From: Oscillospiraceae bacterium
GTDB taxonomy: Bacteria; Bacillota; Clostridia; Oscillospirales; Ruminococcaceae
Direction: 5' to 3'
Assembly: GCA_009778065.1 (NCBI GenBank)
Contig: WRKM01000017.1
Coordinates: 1-64,000, forward strand
Length of the DNA: 64,000 nucleotides
A model generated the notes under the pieces. It saw only the letters and a program-made list of their open reading frames with translations. It did no database searches and had not been told where the DNA came from. Below, in pieces: positions 36,497 through 45,197 of this stretch (position 1 is the first letter of the stretch; the number at the start of each line of letters is the position of its first letter). A program made the position numbers and the translations under genes.

Positions 36497-37958
36497 AATA
36501 AATTTTTGTCAGCCGATTTAATTTCTGCGCCGTTTTTCGGGTGTTTTTTCCTTTTTTCATGCGCCAAATCCAGTTCCCGCCGAGTGTTGACGGTCGGTTC
36601 ATACGCGCCTTATCAGACAGTCCTAAAATATCTTGCATAGGTAGTACAACAAGCCTCGCCCTGCTTTGATACAACGCCCTGAACGCCGCATAATTCAGCC
36701 CCTCGAACAGTGCGGGACGCAGATAGTTTAAAAACATCCTACAGGTACTCGAATTCTCGCTTTTGTACCAACCCTTTATTGTGGAGTTGTCGTGCGTACC
36801 TGTATAGACGACGCTGTTGTATGGATAGTGGTGCGGCAGATGGTCGTTATCCTTGTTTTCGGGATTAAACCCGAATTGCAGAATCTTCATTCCGGGAAAC
36901 CCGCTGTCTTTCAACAGTTCCGTCACGCTCTCGAATACCTCGCCTAAGTCCTCCGCGATGATGTTAACCTTTCCGAGTTCTTTGTCAATCGCTTTAAAGA
37001 AATCCATGCGCGGTCCTTTTTCCCATTTTCCGTTAACAGCGGTTTTCTCGTTATAATCTATAGCGTAGTATGTATCGAACGCCCTGAAGTGGTCGATTCT
37101 TATTACATCGTACAGCTCCGCGCATTTTTTTACCCGTTTAATCCACCAGAGATAATTTTCCTTTTTCATGCGTTCCCAGTTATAAAGGGGATTCCCCCAG
37201 AGTTGTCCCGTTTTACTGAAAAAATCAGGCGGTACACCCGCTACCTTTGTCGGTACGCAATCAACATCAAGCAGGAATAAATCGGTGTTGCTCCAGACGT
37301 CCGCACTGTCAAGCGCGACATAAATGGGCAGGTCTCCGATTATTTTTATGCCGTTTTTGTTGGCGTAACGCTTGAGTTTAAGCCACTGCCTCATGAACGT
37401 GTATTGAATGAATTTCCAAAAATTTATACGTGCGGCAAGCTCCTCGCGCATTTTTTTAACAGTCTCGATTCTGCGGAAGCGTATATCCTTTTCCCAGGTC
37501 TGCCACGAGGCGAGGTTGTATTGTTCTTTAATCGCCATAAATAAGGCATAATCGTCAAGCCACTCTGCCTCCTCCTGTATAAAAGAAAGATAGCCCACAT
37601 CCTCGGAAAAGCTCGCGTATGCCTCGTTTAAAAGCCTCATCTTTGAGCGGTAAACCTTATCAAAATCTACGAATTTCGGGTCTGCGCCGTACTCGGCTTC
37701 ATCGCAGGCGGTTTTTTTGAGCAGACCTCCGCTTACCAAATCATCAAGGTCTATCAACAGTGGATTCCCTGCAAACGTCGAAAAGGATTGGTAGGGTGAT
37801 TCACCATATCCCGTAGGTGACAGCGGCAGAATCTGCCAATACTTTTGCCCCGCATTGACGAGCCAGTCTACAAAAGCCTCGGCTTCCGCACCGAATGTTC
37901 CTATGCCGTAAGGTGACGGCAGTGAAGTGATGTGCATTAAAACTCCGCTTGAACGCAT
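36489..37958 (-). CDS. malQ: 4-alpha-glucanotransferase
   Basis: A 489-residue GH77 amylomaltase. It has the N-terminal SGVLMHITSLPSPYGIGTFG, then QILPLSPTGYGESPYQSFS, the nucleophile Asp in VIRIDHFRAF, the acid/base Glu in IIAEDLGE and YTGTHDNSTIKGWY. It transfers maltodextrin units in the cytosol during glycogen or starch metabolism. GGGAGG lies upstream of the ATG. It lies 30 nt behind the transglutaminase gene on the same strand and may be cotranscribed with it, although the functions differ. Confidence 0.97.
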   Translation of the reverse strand: MRSSGVLMHITSLPSPYGIGTFGAEAEAFVDWLVNAGQKYWQILPLSPTGYGESPYQSFSTFAGNPLLIDLDDLVSGGLLKKTACDEAEYGADPKFVDFDKVYRSKMRLLNEAYASFSEDVGYLSFIQEEAEWLDDYALFMAIKEQYNLASWQTWEKDIRFRRIETVKKMREELAARINFWKFIQYTFMRQWLKLKRYANKNGIKIIGDLPIYVALDSADVWSNTDLFLLDVDCVPTKVAGVPPDFFSKTGQLWGNPLYNWERMKKENYLWWIKRVKKCAELYDVIRIDHFRAFDTYYAIDYNEKTAVNGKWEKGPRMDFFKAIDKELGKVNIIAEDLGEVFESVTELLKDSGFPGMKILQFGFNPENKDNDHLPHHYPYNSVVYTGTHDNSTIKGWYKSENSSTCRMFLNYLRPALFEGLNYAAFRALYQSRARLVVLPMQDILGLSDKARMNRPSTLGGNWIWRMKKGKNTRKTAQKLNRLTKIYFR

Positions 37959-37988
37959 AAGAATTCCTCCCGTTAGTTTTAGTATAAT

Positions 37989-40775
37989 TTATTTTATTAT
38001 ATCTACCATAATAATTCTTCTGACAAATCGTTTCACCCGCTTTTGTTCCGTAACTATTTGCCTGTAAAGCTCTGTCGCCGTTTCCGACAGCTTTTTGTAT
38101 TCTGCCCCGCTTAAATCCTCTCTGCTGAACTCTAACTTTTCAATCACCGCAATAACGCTCGAAAGACCCGCAGTCTGTATCGCCTCATCTACCCTCGCGG
38201 CAAACCGAACAGGCGTTTCGCCCGCCTCGCCTCTCAGCCCCTCCGTTTTGAGCAGTTTTAATATAAACCTGTATGCCTCTCTCGCGGCGGCGCGTTCATG
38301 TAAATTGGTGTACTTTGCTATTCGCCTTCTTTCCACTCGGTTTAACCCGCGCAGAAACATAAAGACAGACAGCAGTATAAGTATCGCGGGTAACAGGATT
38401 AATGCTATGATTAATATTTCGAGCGGTAACGTATTATTATCGTCCTCGCCTTCGTCAGGCGGCAGTATGTCGGATTCTGTTTCTGATGTTTCGGCGGAAG
38501 TGTCTGTCGTGTCCGTTATAGGCTGCGGTGTTGTTACCTCCGGATTTTCGGTTAACTCAGGCGGTGTGGTTCTCTCCTCCGGTAGCGTATATCTCGGCGT
38601 CGTAGCAGACGTCGTACCTGAGCCAAACTCCCTCTCGGCATCTAAAAAGACATATTCGTGGATAGGCGGCGTGGGGTCAAAGGGAAGCCAGCCTACGCCT
38701 TTAAAATAAACCTCAACCCACGCATGAAGGTCTCGCTCAAGAACAGTGTGAGTAAAGCCTGCCCCGGAGACTCTCCCTCTGCCGCCGCCCGTAACATACC
38801 CCGTAACATACCGAGCGGGGATTCCCATTTCGCGAAGCATAAGCGTCATAGCCGTGGCGTATAACGCACAGTGTCCCGATTTAGTTTCAAACAAAAAGTT
38901 TCCGAGCATGGAGCTTTCACCCGCATTGTTATCAACCGTAAGCGAATAGGTAAAATTATGTTTAAAATGGTCTTCTATGGTTTTGGCTTTCATATATGCG
39001 GTTGGGTTGAAGCTGACTGTATGATTAAGGAGTGTAAGCTCGGGGATAGTATTTAACATCGTCCGCATATTTTCGGTTTCAGCCTCGGCTGTTTGGGTGT
39101 AAAGTTCATAGACCATATCTTCATAATCGGTGAGCAGAGCGAGATACTCAGCGGCTCCGAGTCCATATTCGCCTACATAAATTCTGAGTGCGCCGCCTTC
39201 GGTATCCTGCGTACTCGCAAATTCGAGTATGATATAATCCTCAAATCTGCCTAATGTAGGATAGATTGACTCCTCGTCCGCGTTCATTGCCCTCTCGCTT
39301 GTTATTAAATATTCTACCGAGCCTACAGCACTGCCGAATAATTCGCTGTCTTTAGGATAAAGTACATCCCATGAATAACTCTCAACTCTCGGCGAACCTC
39401 TTCTTTCTAAAATAGTATCGCCCCTCCAGACAAATCGCTCGTCTTCTTTATAACGGGGCATAAAGGGAGAGGTCGGGAGCATAATGTGCCGCGTTCTCAC
39501 GAGATATTGTACATTAACGCTCTGCCGCCCGATAAATGAATCTGCATCAAAGTCGAAAAGCCCTACTTTTTGACGGAAGATTAAATACTCATGCTCGGGA
39601 TAGAAATTGTCCGGGAAATCTCTCATGCTGTCGGCTCTGTTCTGTACGTTCCATTCGCCTCTTTCGGGGTTAAATGTGGTTCCTATGCCGTTTCGCAGAT
39701 ACAAGGTGTTTTCGTTGTCTTCATATGAAACGGACAGCACTTCCCGTCTGCTCGTATTAGGTGCGTTTATAACCAATGTACCGGATGCGTCTATTCCGCC
39801 GCCCGGCATATAACCGCTCGAATCAAGCATAGGCACTGCCACAGCTCCTAAACCCCCGCCGAATACATCTCCTATGTCAACGAGCCGGTCCAAAACCGCG
39901 TCTTTCTGCCGTATCCAAAAATCTATAGTATCCCGCGTTTTTTCGACAGGCAGCAAAGCCTGCGCGATAAAACAGGCGGCTAACGCAATACACGCCATAA
40001 CCGCACCATTTACCGAGTGACGATGAATCATCGGGATTAACGGCCATCTCTTTTTCCCTCGGTCTTTTACGGCTTTTAAAAAACTCTGTTCCTGGCTCGC
40101 CCATATACTGTAGAGTCCGAACATACCTGCCGTTAAAATTGTTATAGCGGGTACAAAGGTCGCCTTTTGAGCCGCTATTGAAGGAATGACCAAGATAATG
40201 GCGGTTATCAAGATAGAGCCTATGAACTTACCGCGTGCCGCTATAGCGAAAATAAGTGCGAATGCTACCGCGATAAAAACTACGCCATCCTGTAACGACT
40301 GCCGAAACTCCCATGTCATGCGGTATATCATGATTTCGGGTCTGCTTGAATAAGCCGCAGTGTTGAGCATACCGCCATTTAAGGTAATGAGCAGATAATC
40401 AGCGATACAGCCGAGATTATATAAGACCTTTTCAACGCGCATGATAGGAAAAAGGAAATAAAACAAAATAACGATTGAAGGAAGTGCGTATCTGAACTTT
40501 AAAAATATAAAAAGCGTGTTAAAAAAAAGCGAGGCAATCACTGTCAGGAAAATCACCGCAACAGGCTCTACGGGAAGCTTGTAAAGCTGAATAAGTAAAA
40601 GCACAATCCCTGCCGTTGTAAGACACAGCAAGGCGAGCCGCACCGCCACGTTCATAAATAAAGCAATCTCGGCGTTATGCGCATTAGTTTGACTCCCTGC
40701 CCAAACGGGAAGCGCGGGGCTTTTTTTCTTTTTTTGTTTTTGCGGATTCTCCCGAACCGTTTCTTTTTCTTTCAA
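37989..40775 (-). CDS. Membrane protein with extracellular transglutaminase-like domain
   Basis: A 928-residue TgpA-like protein. An N-terminal cytosolic Lys-rich stretch is followed by six or seven membrane helices (about 40-275), a large extracytoplasmic region with a transglutaminase core (Cys in ETKSGHCALYATAMTLML, His in HAWVEVYFKGVGWLPFDPTP), a Thr/Pro/Glu-rich stretch, a final membrane helix (about 800) and a cytosolic tail. It is downstream of moxR and DUF58 genes, a conserved trio. Peptidase or crosslinking activity at the envelope is inferred from the family. Confidence 0.93.
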   Translation of the reverse strand: MKEKETVRENPQKQKKKKSPALPVWAGSQTNAHNAEIALFMNVAVRLALLCLTTAGIVLLLIQLYKLPVEPVAVIFLTVIASLFFNTLFIFLKFRYALPSIVILFYFLFPIMRVEKVLYNLGCIADYLLITLNGGMLNTAAYSSRPEIMIYRMTWEFRQSLQDGVVFIAVAFALIFAIAARGKFIGSILITAIILVIPSIAAQKATFVPAITILTAGMFGLYSIWASQEQSFLKAVKDRGKKRWPLIPMIHRHSVNGAVMACIALAACFIAQALLPVEKTRDTIDFWIRQKDAVLDRLVDIGDVFGGGLGAVAVPMLDSSGYMPGGGIDASGTLVINAPNTSRREVLSVSYEDNENTLYLRNGIGTTFNPERGEWNVQNRADSMRDFPDNFYPEHEYLIFRQKVGLFDFDADSFIGRQSVNVQYLVRTRHIMLPTSPFMPRYKEDERFVWRGDTILERRGSPRVESYSWDVLYPKDSELFGSAVGSVEYLITSERAMNADEESIYPTLGRFEDYIILEFASTQDTEGGALRIYVGEYGLGAAEYLALLTDYEDMVYELYTQTAEAETENMRTMLNTIPELTLLNHTVSFNPTAYMKAKTIEDHFKHNFTYSLTVDNNAGESSMLGNFLFETKSGHCALYATAMTLMLREMGIPARYVTGYVTGGGRGRVSGAGFTHTVLERDLHAWVEVYFKGVGWLPFDPTPPIHEYVFLDAEREFGSGTTSATTPRYTLPEERTTPPELTENPEVTTPQPITDTTDTSAETSETESDILPPDEGEDDNNTLPLEILIIALILLPAILILLSVFMFLRGLNRVERRRIAKYTNLHERAAAREAYRFILKLLKTEGLRGEAGETPVRFAARVDEAIQTAGLSSVIAVIEKLEFSREDLSGAEYKKLSETATELYRQIVTEQKRVKRFVRRIIMVDIIK

Positions 40776-40784
40776 CTTTTGCTC

Positions 40785-41969
40785 CTAAACAATATCAAAA
40801 TACTGCGATTTATCATTTATCTCAATAAGTTTTATTTTCGTTTTTTCATTAATATACTCTTCGGCTTCTGCGCTTGCTTTAATCGCCGAAAATGTAATAA
40901 GAGTTACCCCGCCCCGTGCGGCAAGCCCCGTTTTCTCAAAAGCCCGAATAATCTCACGGTTCACGCTCGGTGTTACTATGTATATAGTATGATGCTCTTT
41001 TATTTCCGGAGAAAACAGCTCTATCAGTTCTTCAAAGCTCTTAGGCGACGGCTTCTGCGGTAAGACCGTAAACACGCCATAGAGGTAGCTGTAATGTGCA
41101 ATTTCTGAAAGCTCGTACCTCTCGCTCCTCATAGCACCCTGCCAATAATTTATGACGCTGTTTCGCTCTGACAGAATCCGCTTTGTTATTGCGAGCGATG
41201 TTTCGAGCGTCGCATCTAACATACGCCGCGTGAGATAATCGTCGCCTGTATCTGTCGAAAAATCGTTAAAAATCACCGCGCTGTTATTAACTGACAGCTC
41301 CATCTGCTTTACCACTAACTCATCCTGTTTCGCCGTCAGCTTCCAGTGTATGTGGCGTATACTGTCACCCTCGCGGTATTCGCGCAGAGAATTAAAAGTA
41401 TTGCTTTTATTGGCAGTAACGACGGTTGCGGGACTTTCGAGGTCGGTTTCCGTTTCCTTACCCGAATCGTTCGGGAATTTTTCATACGGCAGAATTATTA
41501 ATTTCGCTCTGAGTTCAAGTTTTCTGCGAAGTCTGAACAGTTTAAGTAAATCAAAAACGTAAACATCATAAATCCTGACTATATACTCCCCTCGAAACGG
41601 CATCTTAAACGGCAGTACAACTATAGAGCGAGACAGCGGAGGAACATCTGTGAGAAGTACTTTTCGGGAAAAATCATGTTCGTTTTCGCTCTGAAAATCC
41701 CCGACAATCCTAACGGGCGAGACGGGAAATATGAAGCGGTTTTGCAAAAAAAGCCGCACACTACATTCCTGTCTCTTTTCGGCAACGATTTCAAGAGGTG
41801 CGACTGTAAGCCTTATCGCAAGGAAATTAATCACCAATACGATAAAGCTGAAAACCGGGCAAATCAAAAGTATGAGAAGAAGCAGCGGCATTATACGGCT
41901 TTGATATACAAAACACATTATGAATACAAAAAGTATCAGCATACCGTAAAAAACTCGAAATTCTTTCAT
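40785..41969 (-). CDS. DUF58 domain protein
   Basis: A 394-residue protein with two N-terminal membrane helices (about 5-55), a beta-rich region, and the DUF58 core SLREYREGDSIRHIHWKLTAKQDELVVKQ followed by a vWA-like fold (VIFNDFSTD). It is the usual partner of MoxR ATPases and transglutaminase-like membrane proteins. It lies 9 nt upstream of the transglutaminase gene and 5 nt downstream of moxR. Biochemical role unknown. Confidence 0.93.
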   Translation of the reverse strand: MKEFRVFYGMLILFVFIMCFVYQSRIMPLLLLILLICPVFSFIVLVINFLAIRLTVAPLEIVAEKRQECSVRLFLQNRFIFPVSPVRIVGDFQSENEHDFSRKVLLTDVPPLSRSIVVLPFKMPFRGEYIVRIYDVYVFDLLKLFRLRRKLELRAKLIILPYEKFPNDSGKETETDLESPATVVTANKSNTFNSLREYREGDSIRHIHWKLTAKQDELVVKQMELSVNNSAVIFNDFSTDTGDDYLTRRMLDATLETSLAITKRILSERNSVINYWQGAMRSERYELSEIAHYSYLYGVFTVLPQKPSPKSFEELIELFSPEIKEHHTIYIVTPSVNREIIRAFEKTGLAARGGVTLITFSAIKASAEAEEYINEKTKIKLIEINDKSQYFDIV

Positions 41970-41974
41970 CTTTC

Positions 41975-42946
41975 TTATTCCCTGTGAAATGGCGGTACTA
42001 TGGATTTTGCGATTTCCCGCAATACGCTTATTTCATTTATTTTATGTACCTTCGCGTCCTGCGTCAGTTGTATACGGTGTTCAAGAACATGCGGCGTCAT
42101 ACGTAATACGTCTTCGGGCGTGACATAACCGCGTCCCGATAAAAATGCACACGCCTGGCTTGCCCTCATTAAGAGCAGGCTGGCGCGAGGACTCGCTCCG
42201 AGCATGACCGCCTTGTGGTCACGGGTCGCTGACACTAACTGTACTATATAACGATAAAGAGCCCGCTCTATGTTAATATGCTGTACAGCCTCTATTCCTT
42301 TGAGAAGCTCATTTTTGCCGCAGACAGCTTTAACACTTGTGATAGGGTCTACGGTCTGACGAGAAGCGATAATATCCATCTCCTGTTCCAATGTCGGATA
42401 GCCTACAGAAATTTTCATCAAAAATCGGTCAAGCTGTGCCTCAGGTAACGGATATGTACCCACAAAGCCAAGCTCGTTCTGTGTAGCTATAACCATGAAC
42501 GGTTGAGGCAGTTGATAAGTAACGCTGTCTACCGTGACATTCTGCTCCTCCATTGCTTCGAGGAGTGCAGACTGGGTTTTAGGAGATGTGCGGTTTATTT
42601 CATCAGCGAGCAGAATGTTTGTCATGACCATGCCGGGGCGATACTCAAAATCCCCGGTGTCTTTATTATAAATAGTAAACCCTGTTATATCGGACGCCAT
42701 TACGTCCGGCGTAAACTGTGCGCGGCGATAGCCGAGTCCCGTAGCCTTTGACAGCGCGGTCGCGAGCGTTGTTTTTCCTACGCCCGGCACGTCTTCAATA
42801 AGCACATGCCCCCCCGAAAGCAGGGCAATTACCAACATCTTTACTGTATCCCGCTTACCTACAATAACCTTTTCGACCTCATCTATAATCTGCTTGATTT
42901 TCCTTTTTAAGTCTTCCTCTGACCTGCCGCTTATGTTTTCCCTCAT
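41975..42946 (-). CDS. MoxR-type AAA+ ATPase
   Basis: A 323-residue AAA+ protein. Walker A lies in EDVPGVGKTTLATAL, Walker B in ILLADEINRTSPKTQSALLEAMEE, sensor 1 in VIATQNE and the arginine region in EAQLDRFLMK. MoxR proteins act as chaperones for maturation of vWA-type partners, here probably the DUF58 protein. It is the first gene of the operon, behind the promoter at 42995-43023. Confidence 0.96.
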   Translation of the reverse strand: MRENISGRSEEDLKRKIKQIIDEVEKVIVGKRDTVKMLVIALLSGGHVLIEDVPGVGKTTLATALSKATGLGYRRAQFTPDVMASDITGFTIYNKDTGDFEYRPGMVMTNILLADEINRTSPKTQSALLEAMEEQNVTVDSVTYQLPQPFMVIATQNELGFVGTYPLPEAQLDRFLMKISVGYPTLEQEMDIIASRQTVDPITSVKAVCGKNELLKGIEAVQHINIERALYRYIVQLVSATRDHKAVMLGASPRASLLLMRASQACAFLSGRGYVTPEDVLRMTPHVLEHRIQLTQDAKVHKINEISVLREIAKSIVPPFHRE

Positions 42947-42994
42947 GTCTGTGTCCTTTTTTACCTTTCGACTCTCTATATTTTCATGTATTAA

Positions 42995-43023
42995 ATTATA
43001 TCACCATGTAAAGATAAAATCAA
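42995..43023 (-). promoter_or_regulatory. Promoter of the moxR operon
   Basis: TTGATT, 17 nt and TATAAT on the minus strand, about 50 nt before the moxR ATG. Confidence 0.75.
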
Positions 43024-43055
43024 GAGAAAAATTTAAAATTACAGGCTGTTTTTTA

Positions 43056-43625
43056 TTAATTTAATTTTGCTTTAGCGAACACAAGCATCAGCGGCTTGTA
43101 AACTATAATGAGTAACACCGCATTTATCCCGCCTTTGATTAAATTAAAAGGCAGGAAGACAGGGATTAACATATTATTCTTGACGTGTTCTCTTGTTTGC
43201 TCTATTGTCATGTCGGGTATTTGCATATAGAGCGGTACGATTAAAAAATTCCAAAGAAGCATAACACAGGTAGAAGCCACACAGCCTATAGTTAATCCTA
43301 TAGCCGCGCTTAAGACATTTTTTCTCGTCCTGTAAATTAAAACCGCCGTACACGCAAAAGTGCAGGTGGAAAGCATATTTGCCGCCATTCCGATAAATCC
43401 GTCTTTGCTTATGATTAACATTTCGATAAAAGAAACAGTCGCCGACATTAAAATAACAGCCAAAGGTCCGAAAAGAAAACCGCCGAGGACAATAAAAACG
43501 TCCTTAGGGTCATAAGTCAAAAATGGCGCGGCGGGGATAAGCGACAGATTGAAAACAAACGTAACCGCAGCGGCAATCGCACTGAGTAACGCCAACACGA
43601 CTAAATTTTTTGTGGTAAATCTCAT
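43056..43625 (-). CDS. ribU: Riboflavin ECF transporter S component RibU
   Basis: A 189-residue membrane protein with six hydrophobic segments. AAPFLTYDPKDVFIVLGGFLFGP and the later IEMLIISKDGFIGMAANML are typical of RibU. It binds riboflavin and works with the shared EcfAA'T module. The ATG at 43625 is chosen because GGAGG lies directly upstream and an FMN riboswitch with terminator ends just before it. The riboswitch makes the substrate assignment strong. Confidence 0.95.
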   Translation of the reverse strand: MRFTTKNLVVLALLSAIAAAVTFVFNLSLIPAAPFLTYDPKDVFIVLGGFLFGPLAVILMSATVSFIEMLIISKDGFIGMAANMLSTCTFACTAVLIYRTRKNVLSAAIGLTIGCVASTCVMLLWNFLIVPLYMQIPDMTIEQTREHVKNNMLIPVFLPFNLIKGGINAVLLIIVYKPLMLVFAKAKLN

Positions 43626-43633
43626 AAATCCTC

Positions 43634-43665
43634 CAAAAATAAAGCCCCACGGCAAAGCGTGAGGC
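43634..43665 (-). terminator. Riboswitch expression-platform terminator
   Basis: On the minus strand GCCTCACG pairs with CGTGGGGC, followed by TTTATTTTT, between the FMN aptamer and the ribU Shine-Dalgarno. Control by premature termination when FMN is bound is expected. Confidence 0.8.
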
Positions 43666-43689
43666 ACTAATCCTTTTTTAATAAAGGAC

Positions 43690-43823
43690 TTGTTTCTTTC
43701 ATCCGGACTGTAACCGTCGGTTTCGGAATCTCACCGAATCAGGCTGTTTTTAATAAAAACCAGCGTCGCGGACTTAGCGCAACGCGCCTTACCGCCGGTG
43801 GGGACTCTCACCCCGCCCACGAA
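43690..43823 (-). promoter_or_regulatory. FMN riboswitch (RFN element)
   Basis: On the minus strand the conserved blocks appear in order: GGGTGAGAGTCCCCACCGG, CGGTA, AGTCCGCGA, GATTCGGTGAGATTCCGA, CCGACGGTTACAGTCCGGAT and GAAAGAA. This is a full RFN aptamer upstream of ribU. Confidence 0.97.
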
Positions 43824-43852
43824 ACAATTAAATAATTAATAACAAATTTCTG

Positions 43853-44020
43853 CTACGCCTGTATTGCGTCAACGGGACAAGTAGACGCACATGCACCGCA
43901 GTCGACACATTTATCGGCGTCTATGGCGTATTTGCCGTCTCCCTCGGAAATTGCATCGGTGGGGCAGTCTCCCGCACATGCGCCGCACGAAATGCAGTCG
44001 TCGTTAATTGTATAAGCCAT
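43853..44020 (-). CDS. 2[4Fe-4S] ferredoxin
   Basis: A 55-residue clostridial-type ferredoxin read directly from the minus strand. It has two CxxCxxCxxxCP clusters, CISCGACAGDCP and CVDCGACASTCP. It is a low-potential electron carrier in the cytosol. AGGAGG precedes the ATG. It is a separate small gene upstream of the riboswitch. Confidence 0.96.
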   Translation of the reverse strand: MAYTINDDCISCGACAGDCPTDAISEGDGKYAIDADKCVDCGACASTCPVDAIQA

Positions 44021-44114
44021 GATTATCCTCCTGTTTTTAAATGTATTTTTATCAGTATAACATGAGATTTTTAAAATGTCAACAGTAAAATAATATCTGC
44101 TTCTATTATAAAAA

Positions 44115-45158
44115 TCATAAAATTAACATAGCGTCCCCGAAGGAAAAAAATCTGTACTTTTCAGCTATCGCCTCTCTGTAAGCCTCAAGCGTTTTTTCAT
44201 GACTCAAAAACGCACTGACAAGCATTATCAGCGAACTTTCCGGTAGATGAAAGTTTGTTATAAGTCCGTCAATCACTTTAAACTCATATCCCGGCGTTAT
44301 AAAAATATCGGTGTCGCCCGATATTGATTCTGACGGCATATCAAAGCTAACGCCCTCTACGCTTTCCAAAACGCGGCAGGATGTAGTACCGACAGCAATA
44401 ACCCGATTACCGCGTGCCTTACAATCGCGGATTTTACAGGCGGTCTCCTTAGTAAATATATATCGTTCGGTGTGCATTTTATGCTCGCTTATGTTCTCGG
44501 CTTTAACAGGTCGAAATGTTCCGAGTCCCACATGCAGCGTTACGTAAGCCGTCTGTATTCCTTTTTTCTCAAGCGAGGAAAATACCCTCTCAGTGAAATG
44601 CAGTCCTGCCGTGGGAGCCGCCGCCGAGCCTTTTTCTTTGGCGTATATAGTATTATATCTTGATGAATCGGACAACTTTTCGGTTATATAAGGCGGCAGG
44701 GGTGTAAGCCCAATCTCGTCAAGTAATGCAAAAAAATCATGCTCACCGCCGTAATGAAACTGAACAATACGATTGCCGTCCGGGGCATCGGCAATTATCT
44801 CAGCCGACAGGCTCTTTTCTGCCCCGCCAAAGTCAACTACCGCACCTTTTTTAAGCCTACGTCCGGGACATACCATTGTTTCCCAGGTGTCCGTACTTTT
44901 TTGTTCCAAAAGCAAAAACTCTGTCGCTACCCCGCTTCCGCGCTTTTTTCCGAGAAGCCGAGCAGGGAAGACCTTTGAGTCATTCATGATAAGTAAATCA
45001 CCTGCGTTTAAAGATTCCGCAAGGTTATAAAAAAAATCGTGCGAAAATCCGCCGTCTTCGCGTTTGACCTTAAGCAAACGCGAACAATCGCGGGGTTCTG
45101 TAGGGGTCTGTGCAATTAGTTCCTCAGGGAGTTCGTAAAAAAAATCTGATTTTCTCAT
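44115..45158 (-). CDS. queA: tRNA preQ1(34) S-adenosylmethionine ribosyltransferase-isomerase
   Basis: A 347-residue QueA. It has FFYELPEELIAQTPTEPRD at the N-terminus, LIMNDSKVFPARL, AAPTAGLHFTERV, YVTLHVGLGTFRPV and the late FHLPESSLIMLVSAF. It builds epoxyqueuosine on tRNA in the cytosol. tgt and the other queuosine genes are not in the window. It starts 40 nt behind the double GT2 gene and may share its transcript. Confidence 0.97.
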   Translation of the reverse strand: MRKSDFFYELPEELIAQTPTEPRDCSRLLKVKREDGGFSHDFFYNLAESLNAGDLLIMNDSKVFPARLLGKKRGSGVATEFLLLEQKSTDTWETMVCPGRRLKKGAVVDFGGAEKSLSAEIIADAPDGNRIVQFHYGGEHDFFALLDEIGLTPLPPYITEKLSDSSRYNTIYAKEKGSAAAPTAGLHFTERVFSSLEKKGIQTAYVTLHVGLGTFRPVKAENISEHKMHTERYIFTKETACKIRDCKARGNRVIAVGTTSCRVLESVEGVSFDMPSESISGDTDIFITPGYEFKVIDGLITNFHLPESSLIMLVSAFLSHEKTLEAYREAIAEKYRFFSFGDAMLIL

Positions 45159-45197
45159 GGTTTATTAATTCTTTCATGACTGTAGCTGTAACATATT

